Origin: Erodium maritimum
Taxonomy: Eukaryota > Streptophyta > Magnoliopsida > Geraniales > Geraniaceae
Direction of reading: 5' to 3'
DNA length: 64,000 nt
NCBI GenBank assembly: GCA_963921825.1
Contig: OY997595.1
Location: forward strand, 66,185,879 to 66,249,878
Part shown: positions 38,947 to 50,634 of the stretch, piece by piece
How the letters are laid out: each line of letters begins with the position of its first letter
Position numbering within the stretch: position 1 is the first letter of the stretch
Position numbers and translations under genes: made by a program
Notes under the pieces: model-generated
Database searches by the model: none
Told to the model about the DNA's origin: nothing
Seen by the model: the letters and a program-made list of their open reading frames with translations, nothing else

Positions 38947-39215
38947 TGTTATGAATATTTGATTGGATGACCACATGGAATATTCTAGATAGGAGTTACA
39001 AGACTTTTGTGGGAGTTAGAAGACTTTTGTATTTTGAATTCCATTATTTATGTAGTTCATTAACGTTATGTCTCTATGATTATGAGCCTATAAATAGAGG
39101 TCATTGTAAAGGATGAAGTGATCAATAATATTCTATTTTCTACTCTCTCCATATTCTCTTGTTCTCTCTAGTTTTTGTTCTTCCATTCACAAGTATCGTT
39201 CTTACTTTCATAACA
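38947..39215 (+). repeat. 3' LTR of the copia element
   Basis: 269 bp, nearly identical to the 5' LTR; the two substitutions I see are TTAG/TTAC early in the LTR and AAACGATG/AAAGGATG in the middle. Preceded by the polypurine tract at 38936-38946. Confidence 0.95.
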
Positions 39216-39220
39216 ATAAT

Positions 39221-41934
39221 ATTTTATTTTCTTAATGTATTATCTTAAAATATAAAATTATAAAAATAAATTCACCATTTTAATATAGTTACAATAAAAG
39301 GACAAATTTAAAATATTTTTGAAGGGGAATTTTGAAAAGATGTCATCGAATGACCTTTTTCTAGTATAAATGTATCGTTCTTATTTTTTTTCAAAATCGT
39401 ACGTATATTTTTTGTTTACTGTAAAAAAACAAAACACCCGTTTTCATTAATTTTTTTTAAAGAAAAATCCATTACATTTGGACGAAACCCTCCCTAGAAA
39501 ATTCAAATTCGTTAATACCCATAGCCCCAAATATGAACCTTAAGAACCTAAACACCTTAAATTACACTTCGTCGAAAGAACACGATAGGATTCAGAGACC
39601 ATTTTTTTAGGATTTATAAATATGATAGGAATATTTTAGGGATTTCTGAATTTTCTGAAGATATTCTTTTCATATTAATTTTATTTTTTTAAAATTAACC
39701 AAAATCGACGTTTGTTTTATGAATAAACAAAATCTATAAACAAGTTTTTAAAAAAATATATGGAGGACAAACCTAGGGTTTCAGCCCCTTCTTGCCCGTC
39801 TCACCCCGACGCTGCCTCCACCTCTCCCGACGTAGTTTCGGTCTCTCCTCTCCGCTGCCATGACGTTCTTGGCCTTAGGTTACTTCCACCACAAGCAACA
39901 GCCCTGCCCTCTCTCTGAACCCTAGATCGCCGAATTCCCGAGATTACCACGACCTTGCTTTGGTTCCTGTTTTCGGGCGACGTGTTGCCTAGGGTTGATC
40001 ATTCACCTGGACCTCCGAGGTATTGGGTTATCTCTCCCGATCAGCCCCCGTCGCCGCTGAAGCCACCGACGCGTCCTTCTCCCTGGCCTCCGCTGCTGTC
40101 GTCGCCTCTGAATGCGTCATTATCATCCCTAAAACCGCCTCCTCCCTGACCTCCACCACCACTTCTTCCTCGACCCCTCTCGATTATGGATCTGGCTAGT
40201 CGAGTGGGTCTTTGTTATTTTTTTTTGGCTTCGTGTTTGCAGGGCCAATGACGACATGAATCCAGTGCTCTAGGGACTAGCCTTGAGAGGGGTCCCTAGG
40301 CGATGCTTTGCCTCCCATCATCACCATTACTGTTGGGGTCCCTCAGGATCTCCAGTACCCCGCTCCTCCTCACCGTCTTCTCTCTTTGCCCAAGAGGCAT
40401 CACATTACCGTCGAGGTCCCGTAGGATCTCCGGCACCCTAATCTCCTCACCTTCTTCTTTCCGTGCCCAAGGGGCGTCAACATACCGTCTGTGACGATTC
40501 TGATATTCAAAGGATCACATTGCCCAAGAGACGTCAAAATACCTTCTGTGACGGTTATGATATTAAAAGGATTAGTGAACATTTGTTGCTGGTACTGACC
40601 TTCTGGTAGTCGAAAAACTTATTCCCCGAGACCCGATAATATAATCAAATTCAAGTAATAAAATTACACCGCTCGTTCAAAAAATAATAATATAGACAAT
40701 ACAGTTCTACTAGAAAAGATCGTTGGAGAATATATTATAAGAATTTTATAGTCATAAAAAAATAGCACAAGTGGTAAAAAGAATCTGCCAATATATATTA
40801 TATAATTATTCCTTAGTTTTTCGAGCTCACCATTATTACTACATTTTTTTCTTCTTACAGTTGCGTTCTCCACACGTGCGGTCATGCCAGGTCAATCCCA
40901 AGTCCCCGATCGTTTCAATTAATCGCTACGTGTTCTTCTGCTCAACGCACGGTAATCGTCAGTGTCGGTTACATCGGTCAAAGCAAAAACATGAGAGGGT
41001 CCCGAGTCAACGCTTGCCGTTTTAATCGGCGCTATTTTGGCGGGACCTTACCGACCGTCGTTTTCGTGTACAGCTCTCTCTGCAGCTTGTACCACACTCC
41101 ATATGATAACCTGTCCACTTGTTTTTTATTTCCCATTTTACCCTCCAGTTTGTTTTGGGAATTCAATTTCGTCCCTTTTCTCTCTTGTTTGAGAATATCA
41201 ACATTTTCGTTGCCTCAAATGATTCTCTTCACAATTGTCTCAGTGTCATTAAATAATTTATCACATTACGTATAAATTTTTTGAATTCACTTAAAATAAC
41301 AATAATTCTTACTAGTTTAATTTATCTTTGTTATCATTTGGTAGAATTGGTTTATGCCTAAAAAGATACATCCATGAATCCAGTTTGGGCTTTATGATAG
41401 TTAAATCAGAGTATTTGACTCACTTTTATGTTTTTTTATCGGTTTCTTAATATAAAGGCTGTGTTTATATGTCAATGCTCAACTTGTATTTGATGTATGG
41501 TATTTTTGATTTTTGTAGGTGGAAATCTTTATTTGGTCTATCCTATTCAAATTTTGAATAGGTGATGATTTATAATGTTTGTTTTGTCAATACAAAAAAT
41601 GAATACGTCTTAAATAATTCTAGGATAATTACAAAAATATTAAGACAATTATACCATTTTTTTATGATCGTAAAAAGTATCACGGACTACATTTTCGTAA
41701 TAGTTTTCATAAATTTGTTTCAAATGACTATTTCATACATAAAATTTAAAAATTAAAATAGATAAAAATTCTAGCTTTTTTATTTTTTATTTGGAAGGCT
41801 AAAATAGTTATTTTTAATTAATATATACAAAATACAACAAAATGACATTTTTTTTATAATTGTAACAAAAGAAATCTAATAACCAAAAATGCATATTTCT
41901 TGGGATATTTTTATTATCATTCTTTTTTATCTTT
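39221..41934. other. Intergenic region upstream of LYK3
   Basis: AT-rich except for a GC-rich block at 39770-40580. That block starts ACCTAGGGTTTCAGCCCC, like a LINE 5' end, and contains imperfect tandem repeats. No intact gene is supported. A degenerate MITE lies around 41625-41900. Confidence 0.4.
40334..40570. repeat. Imperfect tandem repeat, units of about 57-78 bp
   Basis: TGCCCAAGAGGCATCACATTACC, TGCCCAAGGGGCGTCAACATACC and TGCCCAAGAGACGTCAAAATACC-like segments recur at about 40388, 40465 and 40522. Each is followed by a GTCGAGG- or TCTGTGACG-type continuation. Only short parts of each unit are conserved. Confidence 0.6.
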
Positions 41935-41979
41935 GGTTGACAAGAGGGTTGAAACATAAAATTTCAACTTTTGTCAACC
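41935..41979. promoter_or_regulatory. Inverted W-box pair upstream of LYK3
   Basis: GGTTGACAAGAGGGTTGAAA and, inverted, TTTCAACTTTTGTCAACC face each other across 7 bp. Each outer arm contains the W-box core TTGAC bound by WRKY factors. The site is about 500 bp upstream of the LYK3 start codon. A defence-type promoter role is inference. Confidence 0.4.
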
Positions 41980-42172
41980 CATCCAAGAAAAAAATAAAGG
42001 GGACAGTTTGGTGATACTATCCATTTGGAGAGCAAAAAAATAGCAATATAATGTTAACCAAAAGAAATAATTTAAAACACAAGAAAATAAATAAATAAAT
42101 AAATATCTCTACCTATCTGGCTTGTGTGAGCAGTCTCTTCCTCCAAGTCACCTTCTTTCTTTTACAGTGTTA

Positions 42173-42200
42173 CAGTGAGTGAGAGAGAGAGAGAGAGCAC
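42173..42200. repeat. GA microsatellite in the LYK3 leader
   Basis: A GA-dinucleotide run about 300 bp upstream of the LYK3 ATG, a common feature of plant 5' leaders and core promoters. Confidence 0.7.
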
Positions 42201-42214
42201 AGCATTACAGCAAC

Positions 42215-42325
42215 ATGGTGCTCTGTTCACTGTCCTCCTCATTCCTTTCTTCTTCCTTCTTCTTCCCCAAACCCTCTCCCGATTTCACCACCACCCCTTC
42301 TCTGCAAATCCATCGAAGCCTCTAA
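42215..42325 (+). promoter_or_regulatory. 36-codon upstream ORF in the LYK3 leader
   Basis: ATG at 42215 opens a 36-codon frame, Ser/Phe/Pro-rich and ending in TAA at 42323-42325. It is in a different frame from LYK3 and 158 bp before its ATG. A TATA-like ATAAATATC near 42100 would place transcription start before it. Translation is unproven. Confidence 0.35.
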
Positions 42326-42482
42326 CCCACTTCTCAAATTCGGACCTTTCCTCTCCGTCTCTCCCCAAAATCAACTTCCCCCAAATTTGAGCCAGAACCC
42401 ATTTTCGTCTCAGAAGCTCGTTTTCAAAAATTTCTGGTCCAGAGCTCGAGCTCGTTCGTTCTCAGATCCCTCCAGCTCTTGC

Positions 42483-45400
42483 ATGATGGGTCTCGGGCTC
42501 GCGCCTCTTTCGATTCTCCTCCTCCTTCTCCAACTGTCCCGTTGTTTCTGTGCAGACCCAGTAGTACCCATGAACTGTACGGACACTTCTCGGCTCTGCA
42601 CATCGTTTCTGGCCTTCAAGCCGACCCCGAACCAGACCCTGGCCGTGATCGAGAGCATGTTCGATGTGCTCCCCGAGGACGTGACCGTGGAGGGCAATGC
42701 TCGGGGCTACGTGTTCGTGAAGAAGAACTGCTCCTGCTTCGCTCCGGTGAAGAATTACCTCACCTACACGACCTTCACCATCAAATCGAACCAAGGGCTC
42801 GTCTTCGATTTGGTCACTGAGGCCTACGGCGGCCTCGCCGTCGTGCCCAACGTCACCCGCCGGGCCCGAAACGGCGCCGTCGTGTCCCTGAGGCTGCTCT
42901 GCGGCTGCTCCAGCGGGCTCTGGAACTACCTCATGAGCTATGTGATGAAGGAAGGTGATAGTGTTGAGTCTCTGGCGAGTCGTTTTGGTGTGAGCATGTC
43001 TAGTATTGAGTCTGTGAATGGGATTGCTGATCCTGATAATGTCACTGTGGGTGCTTTGTACTACATACCTCTCAATTCAGGTTTGTTCTTGTTGCTCTTG
43101 AGATGTTAATTTGGGTTTATTGCTTTGTTGAATTTCGATCTCGAAGCATTAGTGTTGATGTTGAGGAGGGTTTTGGTGGGTATGTTAAATTGGGGAAGTT
43201 TTGGAATTTATGGTTTTTGGATCATGGGTTTTAATTCATGTTTCATTGCATATTGTTTGGTACAAGTAGCTGGATCAACTTTGATTGAGTTTTATTGTTC
43301 TCTTTAATGTTGGTTTGGTACAAGGACTTGATAGATACAGTGTCGTAATCAATGCCTATCAAGTATATGATTCAGTTTCAAATCATTAGATTGGACTAAT
43401 ACTGTAATGGTAGTGTGTTTATGATAGTTGGATTGTGGATGTGTTTTTTGGATGATTAAATTGGACCCGCTAGCTTAGTTTATCGGGAACCTTTGATTTT
43501 TAGATCATGGGTGATAGTGTGTTACTGATAACCCCTCAACTTTGCAATGTGTATTTGAGAACCAAAGGTTGCCGAAGGTGTGTTAATAAAGTTATCCCTG
43601 GTTTATTTATTTATTTGTTTGTTGTTTTTGTAATTTCTAGGACCTGGTCGATGCACTTATTTGTTTATTTTCTGCTGTAGTTCCTGGTGAGCCCTATCCG
43701 TTGCAGAACAGCACTGCTCCTGCTCCTGCACCTTTAGCAAACAACATGACAGGTACAAGTTTGCATCTTAGTTATTGGTTGTGAATGCTCGGAACTTTGA
43801 TGTAATTATCTGCCATTCATGATTAAAAAAAAGAGAGAGGGATAGTCTCACTCATACCCTTACATAAGCACCATTCTCAACTAACTACCCCTAAGTTTAG
43901 AAAGTTTTTGACAACCCCCTTAAGTTTTTTTTTTTAAATCTCATTTTACCCCAATTATGTTCACTTTTGGGGTGTGAAATGACGAAAAAACCCCAATGAA
44001 AAATAAAATAAGTTTGTTTTCGGCATTTCACAGTTCACACCCAAAAGTTGATGGAATTGGGGTTGGCAAATACTTTTTAAACTTAAGGGGCAGTTGATTG
44101 AGAAAGGTGCATACTTAAGGGTAGCGACTCATGCCCTTAAATATGCACCATTCTCAACTAACTACCCTTTTGTTTAGAAAGTTTTTGACAACCCCTTGAG
44201 TTTTTTAATCTCTTTTTAGAAAATAAGGGTTTTTTCCCGTCATTTCATACCCAAAAGTTTATGGAATTGGAGGTCGTCAATTTTTTTTTGAACTTAGAGT
44301 TAGTTGGTTGAGAAAGGTGCATACTTGCAGGGAGCTGAGTGAGATTATCCCTAAAAAGGACGAAATATTGCATTCTGTCCAACCTGAAAGTAGAATCTGG
44401 CCAAATTATTGTAGGAAACTAATTTAAGATTCGACCAAAAAGTTTGTATTTGAGTTGTACCTTCGTTTATTACCCGTGTGCTTTCTAGAATTTGAAACCT
44501 TTTTTTTTTTGCAGTCAGTGAAATTACTCATAAGGGCCACGTGCCATACCTATGGATCATCGGAAGTTTGGCAGTTGCTTTTGCCCTGATTATTATCAGC
44601 ATAATTGTTTGTGTTGCGCTAAGGTCATCTAGCTGCTGTTCTGAAGCTCAAGGAAGCAATACAAAAGCTTCTGAAGGAAAGGCACACAAGTTCCAAATTC
44701 TCGGGAAAAATAGCTTCTGTTATGGTTCAGGGAGGTACATGTGCTGCAAGTCTGTGGACAAGAAGCATACTAGAGGCGAATCTAGCGACCACCATGTTAA
44801 TATCCCAAAAGGTATAGTACATTCTGAATTAGGGATAATTGCAAAAACTTGCGGTGAACTATGTGCGTTTTGCAAATACTATTGGTGAACTTTTTTTTTT
44901 TTTGCAAATGACACCCCAACTATTTCCCGTCTGGAAATCCATCTTTAGCGAAAATTAGTCATGTGATAGTCACATGACTTCAACTTTTTTTTTGGAATTT
45001 CTGTTCTTGGTGACTTATGTGGTGTTGTGTTTTGAACCTTGCAGCTGTGGGGATTGATGTGTTTGAGATGGAAAAGCCTGTGGTTTTCACTTATGAGGAG
45101 ATTCTTTTCTCAACTGATGGGTTCTCTGATTCAACGCTTCTTGGGCATGGAACGTATGGTTCTGTGCATTATGGATTCCTCCGTGACCAGGTTTGTGGTT
45201 AGTTTGCTATTAATTTTTGGGGGTAATTCCTTAAAACTACCTCATGAATCGCCCACGAATATAAAACTACCTTATGAGAAAAAAAATATGAACTTTAAAT
45301 TACCCTTTGTTGGAAACACGGTTAATTTACAGAAAATGGGCGACAATGCAAGAATGTTATGTTAAAATGACAAAACTACCCTTCATTTTAAAAATAAATA

Positions 45401-48400
45401 AATTTAATTATTTATTGTATTTTATACAAAATGACATAATCGTATGAAAAATAAATATTTATTTTAATTATCAATCATCATTTTAATTTGTAATTTAATT
45501 TATAAAATTATTATTATTATTGTTATTTTACAAAAGGTCCAGGGTAAAATAGTCATTCTGTTTAACAACTAACATAAATCCAACTGTGTACAATTCTGCA
45601 CACAAAAGATAGTTTAAAGTTCATATTTTCTCAAAGGGTGGTTTTCCGTTCGTGGACAATTCAAAAGGGTGTCATTCCATAAATGTGCTGGCAAAGTTCT
45701 TAGCGTGGTTTCAAATGTTTTCAGGAGGTCGCAATTAAAAGAATGACAGCTACGAAGACTAAAGAGTTTTTGGCGGAGATGAAAGTGTTGTGCAGAGTCC
45801 ATCACACAAATCTGGTAAATGAACTTTGTCTATCAGATTGTTTTGAAAATTTCAAAATATAGGAGCCTTGACCCTTATTTTTCTTTTAAATTTGTCAAGG
45901 TAGAGTTGATTGGCTATGCTGCTACTGATGAAGAGCTTTTCCTAATTTACGAATTTGCCCAAAAAGGCTCCCTTAAAAGTCATTTACATGATCCTCAGAA
46001 TAAAGGTACGATATGATCTATAAATATTATCGAGTAGTTAACATTGTAACAAAGCATGAACATTTACAACAATAGCTTCATGATTCTACTTCAAAAATAG
46101 TTCTGCAATACTTAATTTAATAAAGGGGTAACCTCACTAAAGTACACTAAACTTGTCATATTTTCCAGTTAACTACACTGGCTTCTAATCTTTCTCACCC
46201 AACTATACTAGACTTTCAATTTTTCTCTCTTCACTCTATTTGGAAATAAATGACAAAAATACTCCTGCAACAATGAATCTACTTGATTTTCCTCTCTATT
46301 ACAGGGTTAACATCGAGAAATTAATTTGAAACAACTTTCTTGTTCTAGTTCCCTAATTTATTGTAGGGGTATTTTTGTCATTTATTACCAAAATAGAGTA
46401 AATTGAGAAAAAAATAGAAGTTAAGTGTAGTTAGGTGAGAAAATTCAGAAGTCAGTGTAGTTAGGTGAGAAATGACAAAGATACCCTTTATCGATCTCAC
46501 AAAATCTCACAAAACTATGCTATCCTTGTCACATAATCTCACTTAACTACCACTTTCAAATTCTCTCACTCAACTACACCAAACTTCCATTTTTTCTGAA
46601 TTCTCTCATATTTTTATAATGAATGACGAAAATACCCTTCGTTAATTTTCAATTTTCAAAAATATACCATTGCCACAATAAATTTTGCCCGACTTCCCAA
46701 AATTGTTTTAGGGGTATTTTGTCCTTTACTACCAAAGTAGAGTAAAGTAAGAAAAATTTAAAGTTCAGTGTATTTTTATGAGATTATCCCTTTGGTATAT
46801 ATATTGCTTGACAAAAGGTAACTTTATCTCTCTGTTTATGCCTAACTTTTGCATCTTGTGCTTGACAATTGGTGTTTGTTAAAGTCTGCAAATTATGAAT
46901 TTCTTGTAGGCCATACATCGCTTTCTTGGATCATGAGGCTCCAAATTGCACTTGATGCCGGTAGAGGTCTCGAGTACATCCACGAGCACACCAAAAATCA
47001 TTACGTTCATCGTGATATCAAGACAAGCAACATATTGCTTGATGGTGCTTTCAGGGCCAAGGTTTGAACTCATTCTACCTACATAGTTTTAATTAGGAAT
47101 AATTGCAAAAAAGTACCCTGAATATTCATTTTTTGTGACCCGGATCCCTCTTCTTTGGTAATTGTAAAAAAGTCCCCTGAACTTGTCTTTTTTTGTTGCA
47201 CTTTGTATAAATTTGTTTCAAAATGACGATTCTACCCTTTGATTAGAGACCAAACTCCAAATTTTCCTTTCTTACTCTTTGTACCGTACAAAGAGGAAGA
47301 AAAATAAGGGATATGAAAATATGTATTTTTTGTGTCCTTTGCTATTTTTGAAATATAAATTGTAAGAGTAAAATCGTCATTTTGAAACAACTTGCACCGA
47401 AAAGACGAGTTGAGGGTACTTTTTTACAATTATCAAAGAATAGGGCTACAAGTTGCAAAAAATGAATACCTCATGGTACTTTTTTGTGCAATTATCCCTT
47501 TTAATTATCAACGCACTACTGTATCTAAATGATTGTGTTCTTGATGTTTAGATATCTGATTTTGGACTGGCTAAACTTGTTGGGAAAACAAGTGAAGGAG
47601 GAGAAGCTACAGCAACCAAAGTTGTCGGTACATTTGGCTACTTGGCTCCCGAGTGAGTATTCATGCTTCAGTTCTAAATCTCTAATCCCTGTCTTAGATT
47701 AAATTAGTTCTTTTAATGAGGTGTGGTTGCTACATTTTTTGGTGTTTTCAGATATTTGAGTAACGGATTTGCCACGAGCAAAAGTGATGTGTATGCATTT
47801 GGTGTTGTTCTTCTTGAAATAATATCTGGAAGGGAGGCCATTGTACGAACTGAAGGCATGGGAACGAAAAATCCTGAAAGACGCTCTCTGGCATCAATGG
47901 TAAGTTACACTATTATGCATTTTAATGAGGTGAATTGAAACCCAATCTTTATCTTATGAATGGATATGCATCCATGAACTGGGTGATGAGAACAAAAATA
48001 AAGATAAGAGTTGATTACGCCTAGCTACACTTATGTGCTTACATGGTTTTCACCTAACTGTACCATGATAGCAAGGTTTAATATTTGCATCTGAAATAAG
48101 TAGTCTCAAGAACCATTCATGATTCATCTCTGGAACATCATATACCAACTTCTATCGGTATTTATGATGTCTGTCAGTCTGATGTTTAGTTCTTACAGTT
48201 ATGATAGTCCAATGAGAAACATCAATGAATCATTGTGCATGTCTTTATGTTATGGTGATATTCTTGATTCTTAACGTTTTGTTGTGTTAATATCTAACTG
48301 GCAGGTGCTAGCAGCTCTTCGGAACTCGCCCGATTCCATGAGCATGTCGAGCTTGAAAGACTACATTGACCCAAACTTAATGGATCTATACCCTCACGAT

Positions 48401-49757
48401 TGTGTATTCAAGGTAATTCTTATTTACCTATCGTAATTGCTTATAGCATGTTTATTATAGGGTACATTGCACATTACTACCTTTATGAATTGCTCACAAA
48501 CACATGAACACCCGTAGTAAAGAAACCTTAAACACATGATTACCCTTATTAACTTTCATGTGCCACCATCAAATTTTTCGTTTTCACCGTCATGGGTGTA
48601 AATTTTAAAATATCTCAAAACTATCCATTCTCTTGCTTTACTCTTCCAATTTAAATTTGATTCTTTTATAGAAATTCTCCACGAAATCATATTGAAATCA
48701 GAAGATTAAAGGATATGAATGAGTTTTGGGATATTATAAAATTGGGTTAATTGTCAAAAACTACCCTAAAGTATTGTTCACAGACGAAAAACTACTTAAG
48801 TTTTGTCCACTATTTTAGGCTACACTAAAGTTGTCCACCGACTTCCGTTAGAAAAACGCAACAGGTTAATTGTCAAAAACTATCCTTAAGTATTGCCCAC
48901 ACAACTATAGAAGGCATTATGTATTGCCCACAAATCTATTGAATCCGCGAAGAACTTCCTAGACCATTCATTCTGAACATTCATCACAGTTTCTCCTTGT
49001 TACTTTTTTCTAATGGAAGTCGGTGGACATAACTTTAGTGTAGCCTAAAAATGTGGGCAAAGTATCAGGTAGTTTTCCGTTTGTGGACAATCCTTTAGGG
49101 TATTTTTTGACAATTAACCCAATTTTAAATTCATGTGACTTAAAAAACTGTGATTTTTGATGGTTTCTGCCTAATATGTAGGGTTAATATCATAAAACAC
49201 CACACAAGTATACTCGTTTTTCAAATAACACACTAAATTACGATTTTTTCATGTGGCACACCTATGTACCAACAAATTGTCGAAGTTTGTTGATACATAG
49301 GTGTGCCACATGAAAAAATTGTTGATACATAGGTGTGCCGCATGAAAAAATCATAACCTAGTGTGTTATTTGAAAAACTTGTATACTTGTGTGGTGCTTT
49401 ATGATATTAACCCTAATATGTATGATGGTAACACATGGAAATTCACAAGGGTAGTAATGTTTTGTGGGAAAGTTATTATGGGATCATGTGTTTGTGGACA
49501 ATTCAAAAGGGTAGTTATGTGCAATCAACTCTTTATTATATAAAAAAGTGGGAGCATACCCATGTAACCCGTTAATCTCTTATCCTACGTAGGCTGCCAT
49601 GCTGGCGAAGCAGTGCGTTGATGAGGATCCCATAGTGCGACCGGACATGAAGCAAGTGGTGATTTCGCTGTCGCAGATCCTTTTGTCGTCCGTGGAGTGG
49701 GAGGCAACTCTTGCAGGGAACAGCCAAGTATTCAGCGGTCTCGTCCAAGGAAGATAA
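42483..49757 (+). CDS. LYK3: LysM receptor-like kinase, LYK3-like
   Basis: Plasma-membrane receptor kinase for N-acetylglucosamine-type signals. Eleven exons join to 660 aa: 42483-43080, 43681-43752, 44515-44811, 45045-45190, 45725-45814, 45900-46005, 46910-47061, 47552-47652, 47752-47899, 48305-48412, 49593-49757. A signal peptide covers about 1-23. The ectodomain has the paired Cys of LysM receptors (CSC, CGC), and a clear LysM motif [15 protein letters not shown]. One transmembrane helix spans about 237-259. The kinase has a Gly-loop GHGTYG (356-361), Lys376 in VAIK, HRD at 470-472, DFG at 490-492 and APE at 519-521, so it should be catalytically active. It closely resembles Arabidopsis LYK3 (At1g51940), down to the [12 protein letters not shown]-terminus. 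The first of two adjacent ATGs is taken as start. Five introns are filled with small DNA transposons. Confidence 0.95.
43839..44351. mobile_element. MITE in LYK3 intron 2
   Basis: Starts GGGATAGTCTCACTCATACC and ends TGAGTGAGATTATCCC, an inverted pair. Internal CACCATTCTCAACTAACTAC is repeated at about 43870 and 44147, so the element may itself contain a duplication. No clean target duplication was found. Confidence 0.75.
44832..44960. mobile_element. MITE left-end fragment in LYK3 intron 3
   Basis: GGGATAATTGCAAAAAC begins near 44832, followed by GAACTATGTGCGTTTTGCAA. The matching right end is absent from this 233-bp intron. Confidence 0.45.
45221..45680. mobile_element. MITE in LYK3 intron 4
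   Basis: Starts GGGTAATTCCTTAAAACTAC with ATCGCCCACGAA further in. It ends TTCGTGGACAATTCAAAAGG and GTGTCATTCC. The ends are imperfect inverted repeats. The pattern is shared with the outer element in intron 10. Confidence 0.6.
46125..46792. mobile_element. MITE (possibly two fused copies) in LYK3 intron 6
   Basis: Starts GGGTAACCTCACTAAAGTAC and ends ATGAGATTATCCC. It shares AGTACACTAAACTTGTCATA with the MITE at 56595. A second TCTCACTTAACTAC-type start near 46530 suggests two related units. Confidence 0.7.
47096..47498. mobile_element. Mutator-like MITE in LYK3 intron 7
   Basis: Inverted ends GGAATAATTGCAAAAAAGTA and GTACTTTTTTGTGCAATTAT with CCC. It is flanked by a perfect 9-bp duplication TTTTAATTA (47087-47095 and 47499-47507). 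A 9-bp duplication is the signature of Mutator-like transposition. 403 bp, no coding frame. Confidence 0.9.
48744..49120. mobile_element. Inner inverted-repeat element 1, LYK3 intron 10
   Basis: GGGTTAATTGTCAAAAACTA faces TTTTTTGACAATTAACCC. The inverted match extends slightly outward (AAAATT on both sides), so the exact ends and target duplication are unclear. Confidence 0.7.
49181..49413. mobile_element. Inner Mutator-like MITE 2, LYK3 intron 10
   Basis: GGGTTAATATCATAAAACAC faces GTGCTTTATGATATTAACCC. It has a perfect 9-bp duplication TAATATGTA (49172-49180 and 49414-49422). The 233-bp interior is itself palindromic, with three copies of TGTACC/GATACATAGGTGTG-type words. Confidence 0.9.
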
Positions 49758-50634
49758 GCTCACTTCGTCTTTGTATAGTTACACGCTCGTCCGAAATTGC
49801 AAACGAATGGAATCGTTAGAGCTGTTTTTTTGAACTGTGAGTCGTGCCGTTCATAATTTGTATTAAACTTGAGTTATATGCAATGTGATAGGTATTTGTA
49901 ATTATTTTTTGCGTTATGTGTATTAATTCCTATTATTACAGTGTATTACACTTCTATTTAACATTTCTGTAGAGCAAAGACTCAATATATGGCCTCTGGG
50001 TCTTAGGAGCTAGAGAGAAGCTGTGTGGGACTCGTTGTAACATTCCAAAAAATATATAATTTTTTACTTCACTTTATCAGGTTCTAATCTAAGAACATTT
50101 TTTTCTTTACTAGGAATGTATATAAGATATTGTATTTATTCAACTTCACGAGTCAGGTTGTAAAAGACATTAGGCATGAGCTTCAGAGACTCATTGTTTG
50201 TATTTTTCTAATTTTGTAAAATAAATTATCAAATTTATACAATCAAAATATAAATATATTATACAAATAATAATACACATTTAAGAATTAAGATACAAAA
50301 ACATGAATATTATATGCTTTGTTACGTTCCATATTCTTCCAACAAGAATTATTATTTTTCAATAAATCATCTTGATATTCTAAACATCTTATGTGACCGC
50401 CTAGACTGATTTTTAAAACATTGGACACGTCTAAACATTCCACCGATTTAAAATGCTTGACTATACAAAACTGGCCTGGTGTTCTAAAAATCTCCGCCTG
50501 AGCGAAAACTCGTTCCCCTTGTGTGGCCTTCATGTCAATCTTTTGCCAGGCCGAGTGCTTGTGATCGCAATCCCACCCTCTTTTTTCATTTAATATGTTT
50601 GTTGCTGAAAAAAACTTTGCACATCTTGTGACCT
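49758..50634. other. Convergent 3' intergenic region, LYK3-MMS19
   Basis: Holds both 3' UTRs; 877 bp separate the two stop codons. On the minus strand a frame stays open from MMS19 exon 19 through 50288 (see findings). No separate gene is called. Confidence 0.5.

Larger units (their letters stand above)
33531..39215 (+). mobile_element. Ty1/copia LTR retrotransposon, defective
   Basis: A 5685-bp element with two 269-bp LTRs and a 5-bp target duplication ATAAT (33526-33530 and 39216-39220). The LTRs start TGTTATG and end ATAACA. TTATCAACACGA, in the primer-binding-site position, follows the 5' LTR at 33801. A polypurine tract AAAGGGGGAG directly precedes the 3' LTR. Domain order (protease, pre-integrase, reverse transcriptase, RNase H) is that of copia. 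The coding part is heavily damaged, including loss of the integrase core. Confidence 0.95.
48460..49531. mobile_element. Mutator-like MITE, outer copy, LYK3 intron 10
   Basis: Inverted ends GGGTACATTGCACATTACTA and TAGTTATGTGCAATCAACTC. It has a perfect 9-bp duplication TTTATTATA (48451-48459 and 49532-49540). Two further inverted-repeat elements lie inside (48744-49120 and 49181-49413), which accounts for its 1.07-kb length. Confidence 0.9.

Noticed and set aside
42387-42482. Upstream extension of the LYK3 frame
   Set aside because: There is no ATG in it; the signal peptide begins at the ATG at 42483.
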